Positions 1 through 9,276 of a DNA stretch of 53,536 nucleotides are shown in pieces. A model generated the notes under the pieces. The model made no database searches. It was not told where the DNA came from and was given only the letters and a program-made list of their open reading frames with translations. Where the stretch lies: positions 294,125-347,660 of the forward strand of contig FR901000.1 in the NCBI GenBank assembly GCA_000437915.1. Reading direction: 5' to 3'. A program made the position numbers and the translations under genes. Numbering within the stretch: position 1 is the stretch's first letter; each line of letters opens with the position of its first letter. Source of the stretch: Subdoligranulum sp. CAG:314. GTDB lineage: Bacteria > Bacillota > Clostridia > Christensenellales > CAG-314.

Positions 1-817
1 GAAGAGCGTCGGCTCTTCCCCACTGCGTGTTCGGTTGATTTTCAAACAGCTTTTCAAGCCCGAAAAAACGCGCCGCGTTGTTTTCGGTAATGCGCTCCGC
101 CTCCGAAAAGGCGATACCTCTAATTGCCGCGATTTTTTCCAAAGTATACCTCACAAACGCGGGACGGTTGACCTTGCCCCTGAACGGTTCGGGCGTAAGA
201 TAGGGGCAGTCGGTTTCGCACAGCAGCCTGTTTTCGCCTACCGTGCGGACAAGCTCCGCGCCGCCGTAGTTCTTGAAGGTAATCGCGCCGCCGAAAGCAA
301 AATAAGCGTCGTACTTTTCCGACAGGATTTTCATGATTTCCGCGCTGCCCGAAAAACAGTGCAGCAGCAGTCCGTGCGGAAAGCTCCCTTCTTCGCGGAG
401 AATATCCAAAGTGTCCTTCCACGCGTCGCGCGTATGCAGAACTACGGGAAGACCGAGCTTTCGCGCCAGACTGAGCTGACGGGAAAAGACCTCCTTCTGA
501 ACGTCTCTTTCGGACAGGTCGTAATGATAGTCAAGACCTATTTCCCCCATCGCCACAGCCTTGGGATTTTTCGCAAGGCGCACGATTTCCCTTTCAAAAG
601 CGTCGTCGTAGTTTTTCGCGTCGTGCGGATGACAGCCCACGGTGAAAAAAACCTTGGAGCAACGCTCGGCAAGCCGCGCTCCCGCGCGCATGGACGTCAA
701 ATCGCAGGCCGCGTTTATCACCGCCGTCAGTCCGTCCCTTTCCAGATTGTCAAGAATTTCCTGCCGTTCCGCCTCGCCGTAGCGCGCGTCGTCAAGATGC
801 ACATGAGTATCCGTCAT
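1..817 (-). CDS. tatD: TatD family metal-dependent hydrolase (3' end cut by window edge)
   Basis: Metal-dependent hydrolase of the TatD DNase family, cytoplasmic, a TIM barrel that removes 3' nucleotides from DNA or acts in quality control. The protein opens MTDTHVHLD with the N-terminal HxH metal ligands, then shows VGCHPHDAKNY, GEIGLDYHYD, VVLHTRDAW, LLHCFSGS and LLCETDCPYLTPEP, all family landmarks in the right order. The ATG overlaps the metG stop in an ATGA junction, so the two are translationally coupled. The frame stays open to base 1, about 18 residues beyond the usual FFGL ending; the outermost 19 bases look like sequencing adapter, so the true C-terminus is not visible. Confidence 0.9.
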   Translation of the reverse strand, partial: MTDTHVHLDDARYGEAERQEILDNLERDGLTAVINAACDLTSMRAGARLAERCSKVFFTVGCHPHDAKNYDDAFEREIVRLAKNPKAVAMGEIGLDYHYDLSERDVQKEVFSRQLSLARKLGLPVVLHTRDAWKDTLDILREEGSFPHGLLLHCFSGSAEIMKILSEKYDAYFAFGGAITFKNYGGAELVRTVGENRLLCETDCPYLTPEPFRGKVNRPAFVRYTLEKIAAIRGIAFSEAERITENNAARFFGLEKLFENQPNTQWGRADAL

Positions 818-2379
818 AGCCGCTCCATTTCTTTAAGCTCTTTGTTCACGTCTATGCGGTTGAAAAGATTTTCTCCTTTTACAACCTCCGTCCCCTCTTT
901 CAGCATGCCGAAACGCGCATCGGAAAAGTCCTGCGGAAGCTTCAAAGAAAACTTGGCGAGGATTTTTTCCGCCGTGCTCTTCAAAAAGGGCGTAAGCATA
1001 ACGGCGCACACTCTTATCGCTTCGGCAAGGTTGTACAAAACCGTCCCCAGTCTGTCCCGTTTGCTTTCGTCCTTTGCCAAAAGCCACGGCGTAGTTTCGT
1101 CGATATACTTGTTGGCTCTGTTTATCAGCCTGAATATTTCCGCAAGGGCGTCGGGCAGATTTAGCGCGTCAACGCACTCGCCCACCCTTTCGCAGAGAGC
1201 GTTCGTCATGGCTTTAAGCTCGTCGTCCTGCTCCGACGAGGGACAGACGGGCGCAGGCATTTTTCCGCCGAAATACTGAGTTATCATGGCGGCGGTGCGG
1301 CTAACAAGGTTGCCGAGAGAGTTGCAAAGGTCGGCGTTGGAACGGTTGAGCAGCGCCGCAAGGCTGTAAACGCCGTCGTTGCCGAAGGGCACGTCGCGCA
1401 GGAGGTAATACCTCACCGCATCCAGTCCGTAACGCTCGCACAGCACGTAGGGGTCTACCACGTTTCCCTTGGACTTGCTCATTTTGTCGCCGTCGAAAAG
1501 CAGCCAGCCGTGACCGTAGACCTGCTTGGGCAGAGGCAAATCCAGCGCCATCAATATGGCGGGCCAGATAATGCTGTGAAAGCGCACTATTTCCTTTGCC
1601 ATCATGTGGACGTCGGCGGGCCAGTATTTTTCAAACAGACTCTCGTCCCCGCCCGCGTATCCGAGCGCGGTGATGTAATTGCTCAGCGCGTCCACCCATA
1701 CGTATATGCTGTGCTTTTCGTCAAAGGGCACGGGCACCCCCCACTTTACCGAGCTGCGCGACACGCACAGGTCGTTTAGTCCCGGCTTGATAAAATTGTT
1801 TAGCATTTCGTTGACGCGCGAGTGCGGAAGCAGAAAATCGGGGTGACTTTGGTAATACTCCGAAATTCTGTCGGCGTACTTTGACAGGCGGAAGAAATAG
1901 CTTTCCTCCTTTGCTCTCGCCACCTCGCGGTGACAGTCGGGGCACTTGCCGTCAACAAGCTGCGCCTCCGTCCAGAAGGACTCGCAGGGCGAACAGTACC
2001 AGCCCTCGTACTCCGCCTTGTAAATGTCGCCCTTTTCATACAGACGCGTGAAAATTTCTTTGACCGCCTGCTCGTGATAATCGTCGGTGGTGCGGATAAA
2101 CTTGTCGTAGCTTATGTCCATAAGCTCCCACAGCTTTTTTATGTCGGCGTAAAGCGCGTCAACATACTCCTTGGGCTGCATTCCCTTTTCCGCGGCGCGG
2201 CGCGCAATGTTCTGTCCGTGCTCGTCGGTGCCGGTAAGGAAAAACACGTCCCTGCCCTCCATGCGCTTGAAGCGCGCGACGGAGTCGCATATCACGGTTG
2301 TGTAGCAATGCCCCAGATGCAGCTTGCCGGACGAATAATAAAGCGGCGTCGTGATATAAAAAGTTTTTTTCTTTTCCAT
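814..2379 (-). CDS. metG: Methionyl-tRNA synthetase
   Basis: Charges tRNA-Met with methionine in the cytoplasm. Class I signatures are intact: HLGH at residues 21-24 and KMSKS near residue 300. A zinc knuckle of two CxxC pairs lies near residues 128-148 (CSPC and CPDC), typical of the bacterial form that retains zinc. At 521 residues it ends after the anticodon-binding helices and lacks the C-terminal tRNA-binding domain seen in about 650-residue relatives. GGAGAATC precedes the ATG at a good distance. It sits between the S51 peptidase gene (29 bases upstream) and tatD (4-base overlap), so the three are probably one transcript. Confidence 0.96.
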   Translation of the reverse strand: MEKKKTFYITTPLYYSSGKLHLGHCYTTVICDSVARFKRMEGRDVFFLTGTDEHGQNIARRAAEKGMQPKEYVDALYADIKKLWELMDISYDKFIRTTDDYHEQAVKEIFTRLYEKGDIYKAEYEGWYCSPCESFWTEAQLVDGKCPDCHREVARAKEESYFFRLSKYADRISEYYQSHPDFLLPHSRVNEMLNNFIKPGLNDLCVSRSSVKWGVPVPFDEKHSIYVWVDALSNYITALGYAGGDESLFEKYWPADVHMMAKEIVRFHSIIWPAILMALDLPLPKQVYGHGWLLFDGDKMSKSKGNVVDPYVLCERYGLDAVRYYLLRDVPFGNDGVYSLAALLNRSNADLCNSLGNLVSRTAAMITQYFGGKMPAPVCPSSEQDDELKAMTNALCERVGECVDALNLPDALAEIFRLINRANKYIDETTPWLLAKDESKRDRLGTVLYNLAEAIRVCAVMLTPFLKSTAEKILAKFSLKLPQDFSDARFGMLKEGTEVVKGENLFNRIDVNKELKEMERL

Positions 2380-2408
2380 TTTTGATTCTCCGTAAATAAC
2401 CGTTTGAT

Positions 2409-3122
2409 TCAGATTAAAAGCTCCTTTTCATCGATTCCCTCTCCGTTGCGGGTTAAAGAAAAGACGCGACCGCCCGACGAAAGGGTTTTGACGGGCGCTC
2501 CGTCCTCGTACACCAAAGCGGCGTTGTTTTCCAGCGCGACGGCGCTTTCAAAGCCGCCTGCGGCAAACGCGCGCAAAAAATCCTCCCGCCTGTCGTCGTA
2601 ATGCGGGCATACCGTCCCGCGCAGTATTCCCAGACCGTCAAGCATTTTGTACTCGTTGCTTTGTCCGCGTATGATGTCGAAGTCGGTATACATTTTGTCA
2701 AACCAGCAGATTGCCCCCGCCGAAAGCCCCGCTACGGGCACGCCCCTGTCGTAAGCGTCGAGCACAAGCCCGATAAGTCCCGTTTCCTTCCAGCTGTCCA
2801 GCATAAACTTTGTGTCCCCGCCGCCTATATACAAAAAATCCGCCTTTAAAAATTTTTCCTCTATGTGCGGCAAATCCATTTCTCCGTATACGGTGAGCGC
2901 CACGTCCGCTTTTATGTCAAACACCGAAGTGTAGGTTTTGCGGAAGCTGTTGAAATAAGGCATACTGTCGTGACTCGCCGTCCCCAAAAACAGACCTGCG
3001 GGACGCCTGCCGCCCGCGCGTTTGTATGCAAGCGAGGCAACGTACTCGTCGATTTTCAAAGTTGTTTTGCTTTTAATCTCTCCGCCGCCCAACGCGACGA
3101 TTGTTTTATGCGTTTTTTCCAT
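2409..3122 (-). CDS. Peptidase S51 (dipeptidase E-like)
   Basis: Cytoplasmic serine peptidase of the S51 family, whose best-known member PepE cleaves Asp-X dipeptides; cyanophycinase is a distant relative. The 237-residue protein has the nucleophile elbow GLSAGAICW (Ser134) and a CPHYD segment (His174) that would supply the histidine, plus the glycine-rich LYIGGGDT strand. The ATG at 3122 is chosen because a longer TTG frame starting at 3200 lies on top of a promoter -35 box. Substrate is not evident from sequence. It is first in the apparent S51-metG-tatD transcript. Confidence 0.85.
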   Translation of the reverse strand: MEKTHKTIVALGGGEIKSKTTLKIDEYVASLAYKRAGGRRPAGLFLGTASHDSMPYFNSFRKTYTSVFDIKADVALTVYGEMDLPHIEEKFLKADFLYIGGGDTKFMLDSWKETGLIGLVLDAYDRGVPVAGLSAGAICWFDKMYTDFDIIRGQSNEYKMLDGLGILRGTVCPHYDDRREDFLRAFAAGGFESAVALENNAALVYEDGAPVKTLSSGGRVFSLTRNGEGIDEKELLI

Positions 3123-3171
3123 TTCCTTTCGGGCGTTTTGAGCTTTTTCGGGCAAATCCGCCTTGAAATTT

Positions 3172-3200
3172 ATTTTAACAAAAAGCGACGATGTTGGCAA
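3172..3200 (-). promoter_or_regulatory. Promoter of the S51-metG-tatD unit
   Basis: TTGCCA (3200-3195), a 17-base spacer and TAAAAT (3177-3172) on the minus strand, 50 bases before the chosen ATG. The -35 box coincides with the TTG that would start the longer reading frame, which argues against that start. Confidence 0.6.
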
Positions 3201-3272
3201 GATTTTTGGCGGGAAGTTTCAAACGAAAGCAATCAGGCCGCGACGGCATTCGGAATAAAGCGCTCGATTCGT

Positions 3273-3301
3273 TTGCATTTCGACGAAAAATACTTTATAA
3301 T
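3273..3301 (+). promoter_or_regulatory. Promoter of the M28 peptidase gene
   Basis: TTGCAT (3273-3278), 17-base spacer, TATAAT (3296-3301). It lies 34 bases before the ATG and diverges from the S51 promoter. Confidence 0.65.
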
Positions 3302-3334
3302 TCCTTTTCGGATTAAACAACCGGAGGTTAAAAC

Positions 3335-5065
3335 ATGATAAAAAAATTGACGCTGACATTGGTTGCCTTTTTGGCTGTCGTCATCGGCTTTCTGACAATC
3401 GCGCCGTCCGAGATGTCCTTCGACGACGCAGGATACAACTCCAAAAACGCACTCGAGCACCTTCAAGTGATTGCGGACAAGCCGCATTCCGTAACCGATT
3501 ACGAAGCGCACGAGGAGGTGCGGCAGTATATTCTCAACGTCTCGAAAGGCTTTGTCGGAGAAGAAAACGTGCGTGAACGCAACTACTTCACGCCGAGCAA
3601 CAAAAACCCCACGGACGGCATAGACTATGTGGGAGCGGATTTGGTCGAGGCAAACGAAATAGACTGCGAATACGATATACGAAACGTGTTGGCGTGTCTG
3701 AACGGAAAATCCGAAACAGGCGTGCTTTTGGTGGCGCATTACGATTCGAGAGGAAACATAAAGCGCTACGGCGAGCTTGCAAAATCCTACGGAGCGGGCG
3801 ACGACGGTTACGGAGTGGCGACGCTGTTGGAGCTTATGCGCTATTTTTCGGAAAGAAAAGACGCGTTGGAAAATTCCGTCTACTTTCTTTTTACCGACTC
3901 GGAGGAGCCGAATATGTACGGCTCTCTTCTCGAATCCAAAAATACGGAGCTTATGAACAAGGTCAATCTTGTCATCAACGTCGAGGCACGCGGCATGAAC
4001 GGCGCGGTTTATATGTTTGAAACGTCGCTCAAAAACAACAAGGTAATCAAGCTGTTCAGAAAAGCCGAATCTCCCGTAACGTATTCCGTCGCGCCTGCGG
4101 TCTATTCGGTCATGACAAACTACACCGATTTCACCAATTTTCTCGCGGCGGGAAAAAACGGACTCAATTTTTCCACCCTTAACGATATAAACGACTATCA
4201 TGTTCCGAGCGACTGCTACGCCAATGTAAATACAGCAACCGTTCAGCATTACGGAGAACAGCTTTTGCCCATTGTGGAAGAATACGTTTCCGACGCAGTA
4301 TATTCGGATATGAATTACTTCGACGGCACTCACGACGCAGTGTTTTTCAATTTTCTCCCCGAAGTGTTTGTTTCATACAGCTCGGTGACTGCCGTCGTGC
4401 TTGCGGTTTGCGTGCTGCTTGCCTTGACGGCTCTGATTGTCGTCGGCGCGCTGAAAAAACAGTTCGATTTCAAAAGCTGGGGCAAGTATATCGGCTTTGT
4501 ACTGATCGGGCTTGCGATTGCCGTCGCCGTCGGAATGGTCGTTTCCTTGGTTACCGCACGTCTCAACGGTTACCCGTGGAGTCTCGTAAACGTGAGGAGC
4601 GCTTGCAGCGATTGGATATTGGTGCTGACCGCGGGCGCGATTTTTGTAGCCTTGCATTTCGCCGCCAGGCGCCTGCTGCGTTCAGACGGGTTGAGAATGT
4701 TCAATTTCGCCGCCGTGACTGTTCAGGCAATCCTCAACCTGATTGTGGCAATAGCGCTTTCTGGAGCGTCATTTTTGTTCCTTATACCGGCGCTTGCGGG
4801 CGTAATTTATCTTGCGGCGGAGCATTTTGTGAAAAACGTTTGGGGAAAGAGAACGGTCGCTTACCTTTCTCTGTTCTGCATAGTCTGTATCTTCGTACCG
4901 CTCATTTTTTCGCTGCAATACGCTTTGACCATCGGCGGTCTTGCGGCGCTTACCGCGTTGGCGTATTTTCCTTTCAGCGTGCTGCTTCCCATGCTTTACG
5001 GAGAAATCAGGGAGGGCAAAGCACAGGAAAAGCCCGAAGAAGCGGCAACCGCGTCCGCACAATAA
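3335..5065 (+). CDS. M28 family zinc peptidase with C-terminal membrane domain
   Basis: Membrane-anchored aminopeptidase-like protein of 576 residues. A hydrophobic segment at about 8-22 is followed by an extracytoplasmic M28 domain with the expected two-zinc ligands: HYD (His145, Asp147), GAGDDGYG (Asp166), TDSEE (catalytic and metal Glu190/191) and NVEARG. The last 230 residues are a bundle of about six membrane helices with a short charged tail. This fold combination resembles the ER-type M28/FXNA peptidases and bacterial homologues of unknown substrate. CCGGAGG precedes the ATG by 7 bases. No partner gene is suggested by context. Confidence 0.85.
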   Translation: MIKKLTLTLVAFLAVVIGFLTIAPSEMSFDDAGYNSKNALEHLQVIADKPHSVTDYEAHEEVRQYILNVSKGFVGEENVRERNYFTPSNKNPTDGIDYVGADLVEANEIDCEYDIRNVLACLNGKSETGVLLVAHYDSRGNIKRYGELAKSYGAGDDGYGVATLLELMRYFSERKDALENSVYFLFTDSEEPNMYGSLLESKNTELMNKVNLVINVEARGMNGAVYMFETSLKNNKVIKLFRKAESPVTYSVAPAVYSVMTNYTDFTNFLAAGKNGLNFSTLNDINDYHVPSDCYANVNTATVQHYGEQLLPIVEEYVSDAVYSDMNYFDGTHDAVFFNFLPEVFVSYSSVTAVVLAVCVLLALTALIVVGALKKQFDFKSWGKYIGFVLIGLAIAVAVGMVVSLVTARLNGYPWSLVNVRSACSDWILVLTAGAIFVALHFAARRLLRSDGLRMFNFAAVTVQAILNLIVAIALSGASFLFLIPALAGVIYLAAEHFVKNVWGKRTVAYLSLFCIVCIFVPLIFSLQYALTIGGLAALTALAYFPFSVLLPMLYGEIREGKAQEKPEEAATASAQ

Positions 5066-5112
5066 CGGAAATTTATCGAAAAAGTTTTTCCTGTCACCTA
5101 TGACTTAATTGA

Positions 5113-5142
5113 AAAAAAACGGGCTGTCAAGCCCGTTTTTTT
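5113..5142. terminator. Bidirectional Rho-independent terminator
   Basis: A-rich arm, GC stem ACGGGCT/AGCCCGT around GTCA, then a T run. It serves the M28 gene from the left and the DUF2156 gene from the right. Confidence 0.85.
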
Positions 5143-6017
5143 CAGTCGTTTTCTATGATTCTGTACTTTTTTACAAGACGCAGCGGATAGTAGGACATTT
5201 TGGATTTTCTAAGCCCCTCTATTCCCATGTCCTCCTCTCTGTTGACGAATTTCACCGCGTCGGTGACGTGCCGCTTCAAAAAAGCGTTGGTCGTCGCCTC
5301 GTACACTCCCGAAATATCCCGCAGACATTTTTCCACGTGCACGAAAAGGGTGTCCCCCACAATGTCTCCTACGGTAAAGCCCACCGCTTCGCCGTCGATT
5401 TCCATATAGCCTGCGGGGTATTCGCCGTCGCGCCAGTTTTCCACAAGAAGCGAGACCTCGTTTTTGTCGTAAAAATAACTTGCCGTCAGGTCGTTTTTGC
5501 TGTATTTTTCAAGAAAAGCCAGCACCTTTTCCCTGTACGCCTTTTTGAAGTCCTTAAACTCGGCTTGCGGATAGGTTTTGCGGAATTTGTTTATATGATT
5601 GCGTTTTGCGTTGTACTTTTTCCCCACAAGCTCGGTCAACGCGCGCGCGTCGTAGAGATAATCCGCCCATTTTTCCAGCTCGACGGGATTTTTCGCGTTG
5701 AGGCGTTTGCAAAAGAGTTCCACATATTCCTCGCCTACGCCGAAAAATTGCAGCTTGTCGCCCGTTTCGCGACAATGCTCGCGCAACAGCTCTAATCCGT
5801 TTTCGACGTCGCAAATCGGCATAAAAAAGTACTGCGCGCCGCTTTCGTCGCGCATTTTAAGAAAAAGCGTATCCCGGCAAAGCGCGTAGCGGTAGTCGAA
5901 GTAATCGCTCCACATGGTAAGCACCAGCGGCGAATAGCCGCACATCTGGTGCGGACAGGCGTAGAGATAGGGCTTGAGTAAGTCGATATTTTCCTGAGTG
6001 ATTTTTTCAAATTTCAT
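5142..6017 (-). CDS. DUF2156 / LPG-synthase C-terminal-like acyltransferase
   Basis: About 291 residues resembling the DUF2156 family, the GNAT-fold domain also found at the C-terminus of MprF, which transfers aminoacyl groups from tRNA to phosphatidylglycerol. Landmarks are the N-terminal FEKIT segment, YKNRNHINKF-like KKYNAKRNHINKFRKT, a GYMEIDGEAVGFTVGD strand, and the closing VNREEDMGIEGLRKSKMSYYP block that is very characteristic of the family. There are no membrane helices, so unlike MprF it is soluble. Start at 6017 is the first ATG with the conserved N-terminus; no clear Shine-Dalgarno is present. Substrate unknown. Confidence 0.8.
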   Translation of the reverse strand: MKFEKITQENIDLLKPYLYACPHQMCGYSPLVLTMWSDYFDYRYALCRDTLFLKMRDESGAQYFFMPICDVENGLELLREHCRETGDKLQFFGVGEEYVELFCKRLNAKNPVELEKWADYLYDARALTELVGKKYNAKRNHINKFRKTYPQAEFKDFKKAYREKVLAFLEKYSKNDLTASYFYDKNEVSLLVENWRDGEYPAGYMEIDGEAVGFTVGDIVGDTLFVHVEKCLRDISGVYEATTNAFLKRHVTDAVKFVNREEDMGIEGLRKSKMSYYPLRLVKKYRIIEND

Positions 6018-6097
6018 AACATTTTTTTGTCGGAACCGTAAAATCCGCAACAATCGCAAATTTTTTGTCTACCTTTTTTGGCGCAAATAATTTTTGA

Positions 6098-6126
6098 TTG
6101 ACAAACCGACGGTTGTCGTATAATAT
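6098..6126 (+). promoter_or_regulatory. Promoter of degV
   Basis: TTGACA (6098-6103), 17-base spacer, TAATAT (6121-6126); an overlapping TATAAT at 6119 would give a 15-base spacer. A second TATAAT at 6173-6178 lacks a good -35. Confidence 0.55.
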
Positions 6127-6209
6127 ATTTAAAAAGTATTCGGTTTGCTTTCCGTTTTTTTGACTGCTACCGTATAATACCACGCCAAACCGAAATTCCG
6201 GAGTAAATT

Positions 6210-7061
6210 ATGATAAAATTTTTTGCCGACAGCACAATGGACATCTCGCCCGAGGACGTAAAAAAATACGATATTACGCTCGTACCCATCACCGTTATTC
6301 TCGGTGACACGCCTTACAAGGACGGCTATGAGCTCAACCCGGAAAAAATTTACGATTATGTAAAAGAAACGGGCAATCTTCCCAAAACCTCCGCCTGCAA
6401 CGCCGAAACCTACAAGGAGTATTGGCAGCCCGCCTTGGACAGAGGAGACGAGATTATTCATTTCAGCTTTTCGGGAGACATGTCGACCAGCTGCGCCGCA
6501 GCGACGACGGCTGCGGGAGAACTCGACGGAGTTTCCGTGATTGACACCAAAAATCTTTCTACGGGAAGCGGACTGCTGCTGATGTACGCCTGCGACCTCA
6601 GAGAGGCGGGAGAAACAAAGGAGGAAATCGTGCGCAAGGTGTCGTCGAGAGTTCCCTCCGTTCAGGCAAGCTTTATTATCGACAAACTCAATTATCTCTA
6701 TAAGGGAGGCCGCTGCTCAGGAGTCGCGCTCTTTGCCGCAACCGCGCTCAACTTGAAGCCCTGCATAAAAGTCAAGGACGGCAAAATGATTGTCGGCAAA
6801 AAATATATGGGCAGACTTGGCGGCGTCTTGGAGAAATACGTAAACGACATTCTCAACGAGTTTGACAATCCCGATTATACGCGCATATTCGTGACGCACA
6901 CCAAATTCCCTCCCGAGTTGGTGGAGGCGGTGAAAGCCCGTCTCAAACAAACCCCTTTCAAAGAAATCATCGAAACAACCGCAAGCTGCACGATTACCAG
7001 CCACTGCGGGCCTAACACGTTGGGTATACTCTACATCAACGACGGCGGCAAGGTAGAATAA
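6210..7061 (+). CDS. degV: DegV family fatty-acid-binding protein
   Basis: Cytoplasmic DegV/FakB-type protein of 283 residues. This family binds a fatty acid in a two-lobed fold and presents it to the kinase FakA for phospholipid synthesis in Firmicutes. Seen here are the N-terminal FFADSTMDIS and DITLVPITVILG strands, KTSACNAETY, the FSFSGDMSTSC ligand-site serine cluster, DTKNLSTGSGLLL and LNYLYKGGRCSG. All are family-typical and the length is normal. CCGGAG precedes the ATG. No fakA homologue is in the window, so the partner kinase would lie elsewhere. Confidence 0.93.
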   Translation: MIKFFADSTMDISPEDVKKYDITLVPITVILGDTPYKDGYELNPEKIYDYVKETGNLPKTSACNAETYKEYWQPALDRGDEIIHFSFSGDMSTSCAAATTAAGELDGVSVIDTKNLSTGSGLLLMYACDLREAGETKEEIVRKVSSRVPSVQASFIIDKLNYLYKGGRCSGVALFAATALNLKPCIKVKDGKMIVGKKYMGRLGGVLEKYVNDILNEFDNPDYTRIFVTHTKFPPELVEAVKARLKQTPFKEIIETTASCTITSHCGPNTLGILYINDGGKVE

Positions 7062-7069
7062 ACAAGTTT

Positions 7070-7097
7070 AAATCCCGCTTTAAAGCGGGATTTTTTT
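7070..7097. terminator. Bidirectional terminator after degV and radC
   Basis: AATCCCGCTTT paired with AAAGCGGGATT, then a T run on the plus strand and an A run before it for the minus strand. Confidence 0.85.
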
Positions 7098-7833
7098 ACA
7101 GATTGAGATTAACGATATTTTCCGTCATCTTTCCTATTTTTCTGTCAATCAGGTCCAATACTCCGCTTCTTCTGAAACTGAAAATACCCTCCTCCGACAC
7201 AATAACGTGGTCGGAAAGCCCCATGCCCAGCTGTCTGCAAACGGCAAGCAGGTTTGCCGTGAAACGCGCGTCCTCCGAGCTTGGCTGCGCGCTGCCCGAC
7301 GGGTGGGAATGGCAGACCGCAACGGCTGCGGCGTTGAAGCCGAAAGCGCGCTCGACGATTTCCCTGACCGTAGCCGAAACGAAGGTGGGCGAGTTCTGCG
7401 AAATTTTGACCGTACCGAGCAGTCTGCTTTTGACGTCAAGGCAAAGCACGTGCATTTCTTCGGTAACGGAGCCTTTCAGCAACGCCGACGCAATCTGCGG
7501 CAGCCTGTCTACCGTGCACAGCTCGTTGCGCCCTATCCTTTTGCTTCTCTCGTAATACCTGAAAAACTCGCGCCACATACTGAGCGTAATGGCGCTGCTT
7601 CTGCCCATGCCCTCCACCTTTTCAAGCTCGGTGTAAGGCGCTTCGAGAACGGCGGCAAAGCTGCCGAAACGGTCAATCAGGCGGTGGGCGAGAGCGTTGG
7701 TGTCGCTGTACGGGAAGGATTTGTACAGCATAACCTCCAATACCTCGTGCGGCTCGAAGTTTTCCATGCCCTCGTTGACGAATCTGTTTCTCAGTCTCGT
7801 TTTGTGTCCGATATTGTCGCTTTGGATTTTCAT
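7096..7833 (-). CDS. radC: RadC family JAMM/MPN protein
   Basis: 245-residue RadC homologue: an N-terminal helix-hairpin-helix region (GSFAAVLEAPYTELEKVEGMG) followed by a JAMM/MPN+ domain with zinc ligands in CHSHPSG (His175, His177) and Asp188. Despite its name the family has no proven role in radiation resistance and its biochemical activity is not settled. ATG 7833 is preferred over an upstream start in the 5' extension because AGAGG lies 8 bases before it. Transcribed divergently from the M20 dipeptidase gene and convergent with degV. Confidence 0.93.
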   Translation of the reverse strand: MKIQSDNIGHKTRLRNRFVNEGMENFEPHEVLEVMLYKSFPYSDTNALAHRLIDRFGSFAAVLEAPYTELEKVEGMGRSSAITLSMWREFFRYYERSKRIGRNELCTVDRLPQIASALLKGSVTEEMHVLCLDVKSRLLGTVKISQNSPTFVSATVREIVERAFGFNAAAVAVCHSHPSGSAQPSSEDARFTANLLAVCRQLGMGLSDHVIVSEEGIFSFRRSGVLDLIDRKIGKMTENIVNLNL

Positions 7834-7917
7834 AATAAACCTCTGACAAAATGATAGCATATCGCCGCCTTTTTGTGTATAATAATCGCGTAAGTTTCTT
7901 TTTAATCGGAGGTTTCG

Positions 7918-9261
7918 ATGGACAGAAAACAAATATTGGATTCCTTAAAAGCTGAAATGATCGATACGCTTCAAAAGGTTCTGCGCTTTGAAACGGTCAC
8001 CACGGACGCGCTGCCGGGTATGCCCTTCGGCAAAAACAACGCGGACTGCCTTGCATATGTTCTGAAAAAAGGCGAGGAAATGGGATTTAAGTCCTACAAC
8101 TGCGACAACTACGCGGGACATCTCGATTTTGCCGCCGACGACAAAAACGCGGAGGTGTTCGGCGTTTTGGGACATCTCGACGTCGTGCCCGTAACCGAGG
8201 GTTGGATTGCCCCTCCCTTCGGAGGCGAAATCATAGACGGCAAAATTTACGGCAGAGGCGCCATGGACGACAAGGGCCCCATGATTGCCTGTCTTTACGC
8301 CGCAAAAGCGCTCAAAATGAGCGGATTCCGTCCCCGCCGCACGCTGCGTCTGATTTTCGGCTGCGACGAGGAAAACAATATGGCGTGCATAAAATACTAC
8401 AAAACCAAGGTAAAAATGCCCGACCTCGCCATATCTCCCGACGGCGATTTTCCCGTCATAAACGTGGAAAAGGGAATTTACGCCATGGAGCTTGACGTAG
8501 GCAAGGTGTCCGACGCGGTTTTGGACATTTCGGCGGGGAGCCGCACCAACGTCGTGCCCGACCTGTGCACCGCTCTGGTGGACAAAAGCCTTGACTTAAA
8601 GCCGCTTGAAAAGTTCAACGTCGAAGTCAAAGAAGCCGACGGCAGAATACAGCTTTTGACGCGCGGCAAATCCACTCACGGCGCCATGCCGCACACCGGT
8701 GTAAACGCAACGTGGGAAATGTTCCGCGCTCTGTCCGCCTGTCTGCCCGACGACAAAACTCTTGCGTTTGTCGCGGAAAAAATGTGCCGCGACGTCAACG
8801 GAAAAGCGTGGGGCTTCCCGCTAGAGGACGAGGTGAGCGGCAAAATCACCCACAGCATAGGCGTGGTGAGCCTCAAAAACGGCAATCTCAAAATCAAGCT
8901 GGACGTAAGGTATCCCGTCACCTACAAAGACTCTTTTGTCGCGGAAGCAATGAAGAAAAACAGCATAGACAGCTTCAAAATAGAAGAGGGACACATCAAG
9001 CAGCCTTTGCACGTGGACGCCGACAGTCCCCTCGTCAAAGGTCTGTTGGAGGTTTACAACAAGGAAATGAGCTGCGACGCCAAGCCCATCGCAATCGGCG
9101 GCGGCACCTATTCGAGAATGCTGCCCATGTGCGTGGCTTTCGGTCCGTCTTTCCCCGGCGACACGCAGGTGATTCACGAAATAAACGAATACGTGTCCAT
9201 AGACAGGCTTATGCAAATGGCTCATATTTATCTCGAAGCCTTCGCCAAAATGTGCGGCTGA
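7918..9261 (+). CDS. M20 family dipeptidase (PepV/Sapep-like)
   Basis: 447-residue zinc dipeptidase. Metal and catalytic residues are in family order: GHLDVVP (His and Asp), GRGAMDDKGP (bridging Asp), the CDEENN pair (catalytic and metal Glu), SPDGDFP and a C-terminal GGGTYSRM followed by HEINEY (last His). The lid domain with NVVPDLCTALV lies in the middle. Cytoplasmic, no signal peptide; probably recycles dipeptides from peptide uptake. GGAGG lies 6 bases before the ATG, and a TATAAT at 7878 gives a plausible promoter although its -35 is poor. Confidence 0.92.
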   Translation: MDRKQILDSLKAEMIDTLQKVLRFETVTTDALPGMPFGKNNADCLAYVLKKGEEMGFKSYNCDNYAGHLDFAADDKNAEVFGVLGHLDVVPVTEGWIAPPFGGEIIDGKIYGRGAMDDKGPMIACLYAAKALKMSGFRPRRTLRLIFGCDEENNMACIKYYKTKVKMPDLAISPDGDFPVINVEKGIYAMELDVGKVSDAVLDISAGSRTNVVPDLCTALVDKSLDLKPLEKFNVEVKEADGRIQLLTRGKSTHGAMPHTGVNATWEMFRALSACLPDDKTLAFVAEKMCRDVNGKAWGFPLEDEVSGKITHSIGVVSLKNGNLKIKLDVRYPVTYKDSFVAEAMKKNSIDSFKIEEGHIKQPLHVDADSPLVKGLLEVYNKEMSCDAKPIAIGGGTYSRMLPMCVAFGPSFPGDTQVIHEINEYVSIDRLMQMAHIYLEAFAKMCG

Positions 9262-9276
9262 AAAGTCAAAACAAAC

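Noticed and set aside
35..1279. 414-codon plus-strand frame
   Set aside because: Lies opposite tatD and metG, both of which have complete family motifs.
3233..4333. 366-codon minus-strand frame inside the M28 gene
   Set aside because: No motifs; the plus-strand peptidase has its zinc ligands and a good ribosome site.
6146..6178. Second promoter before degV around TATAAT at 6173
   Set aside because: The nearest -35 candidates give spacers of 7, 18 (poor match) or 21 bases, so it was not listed.
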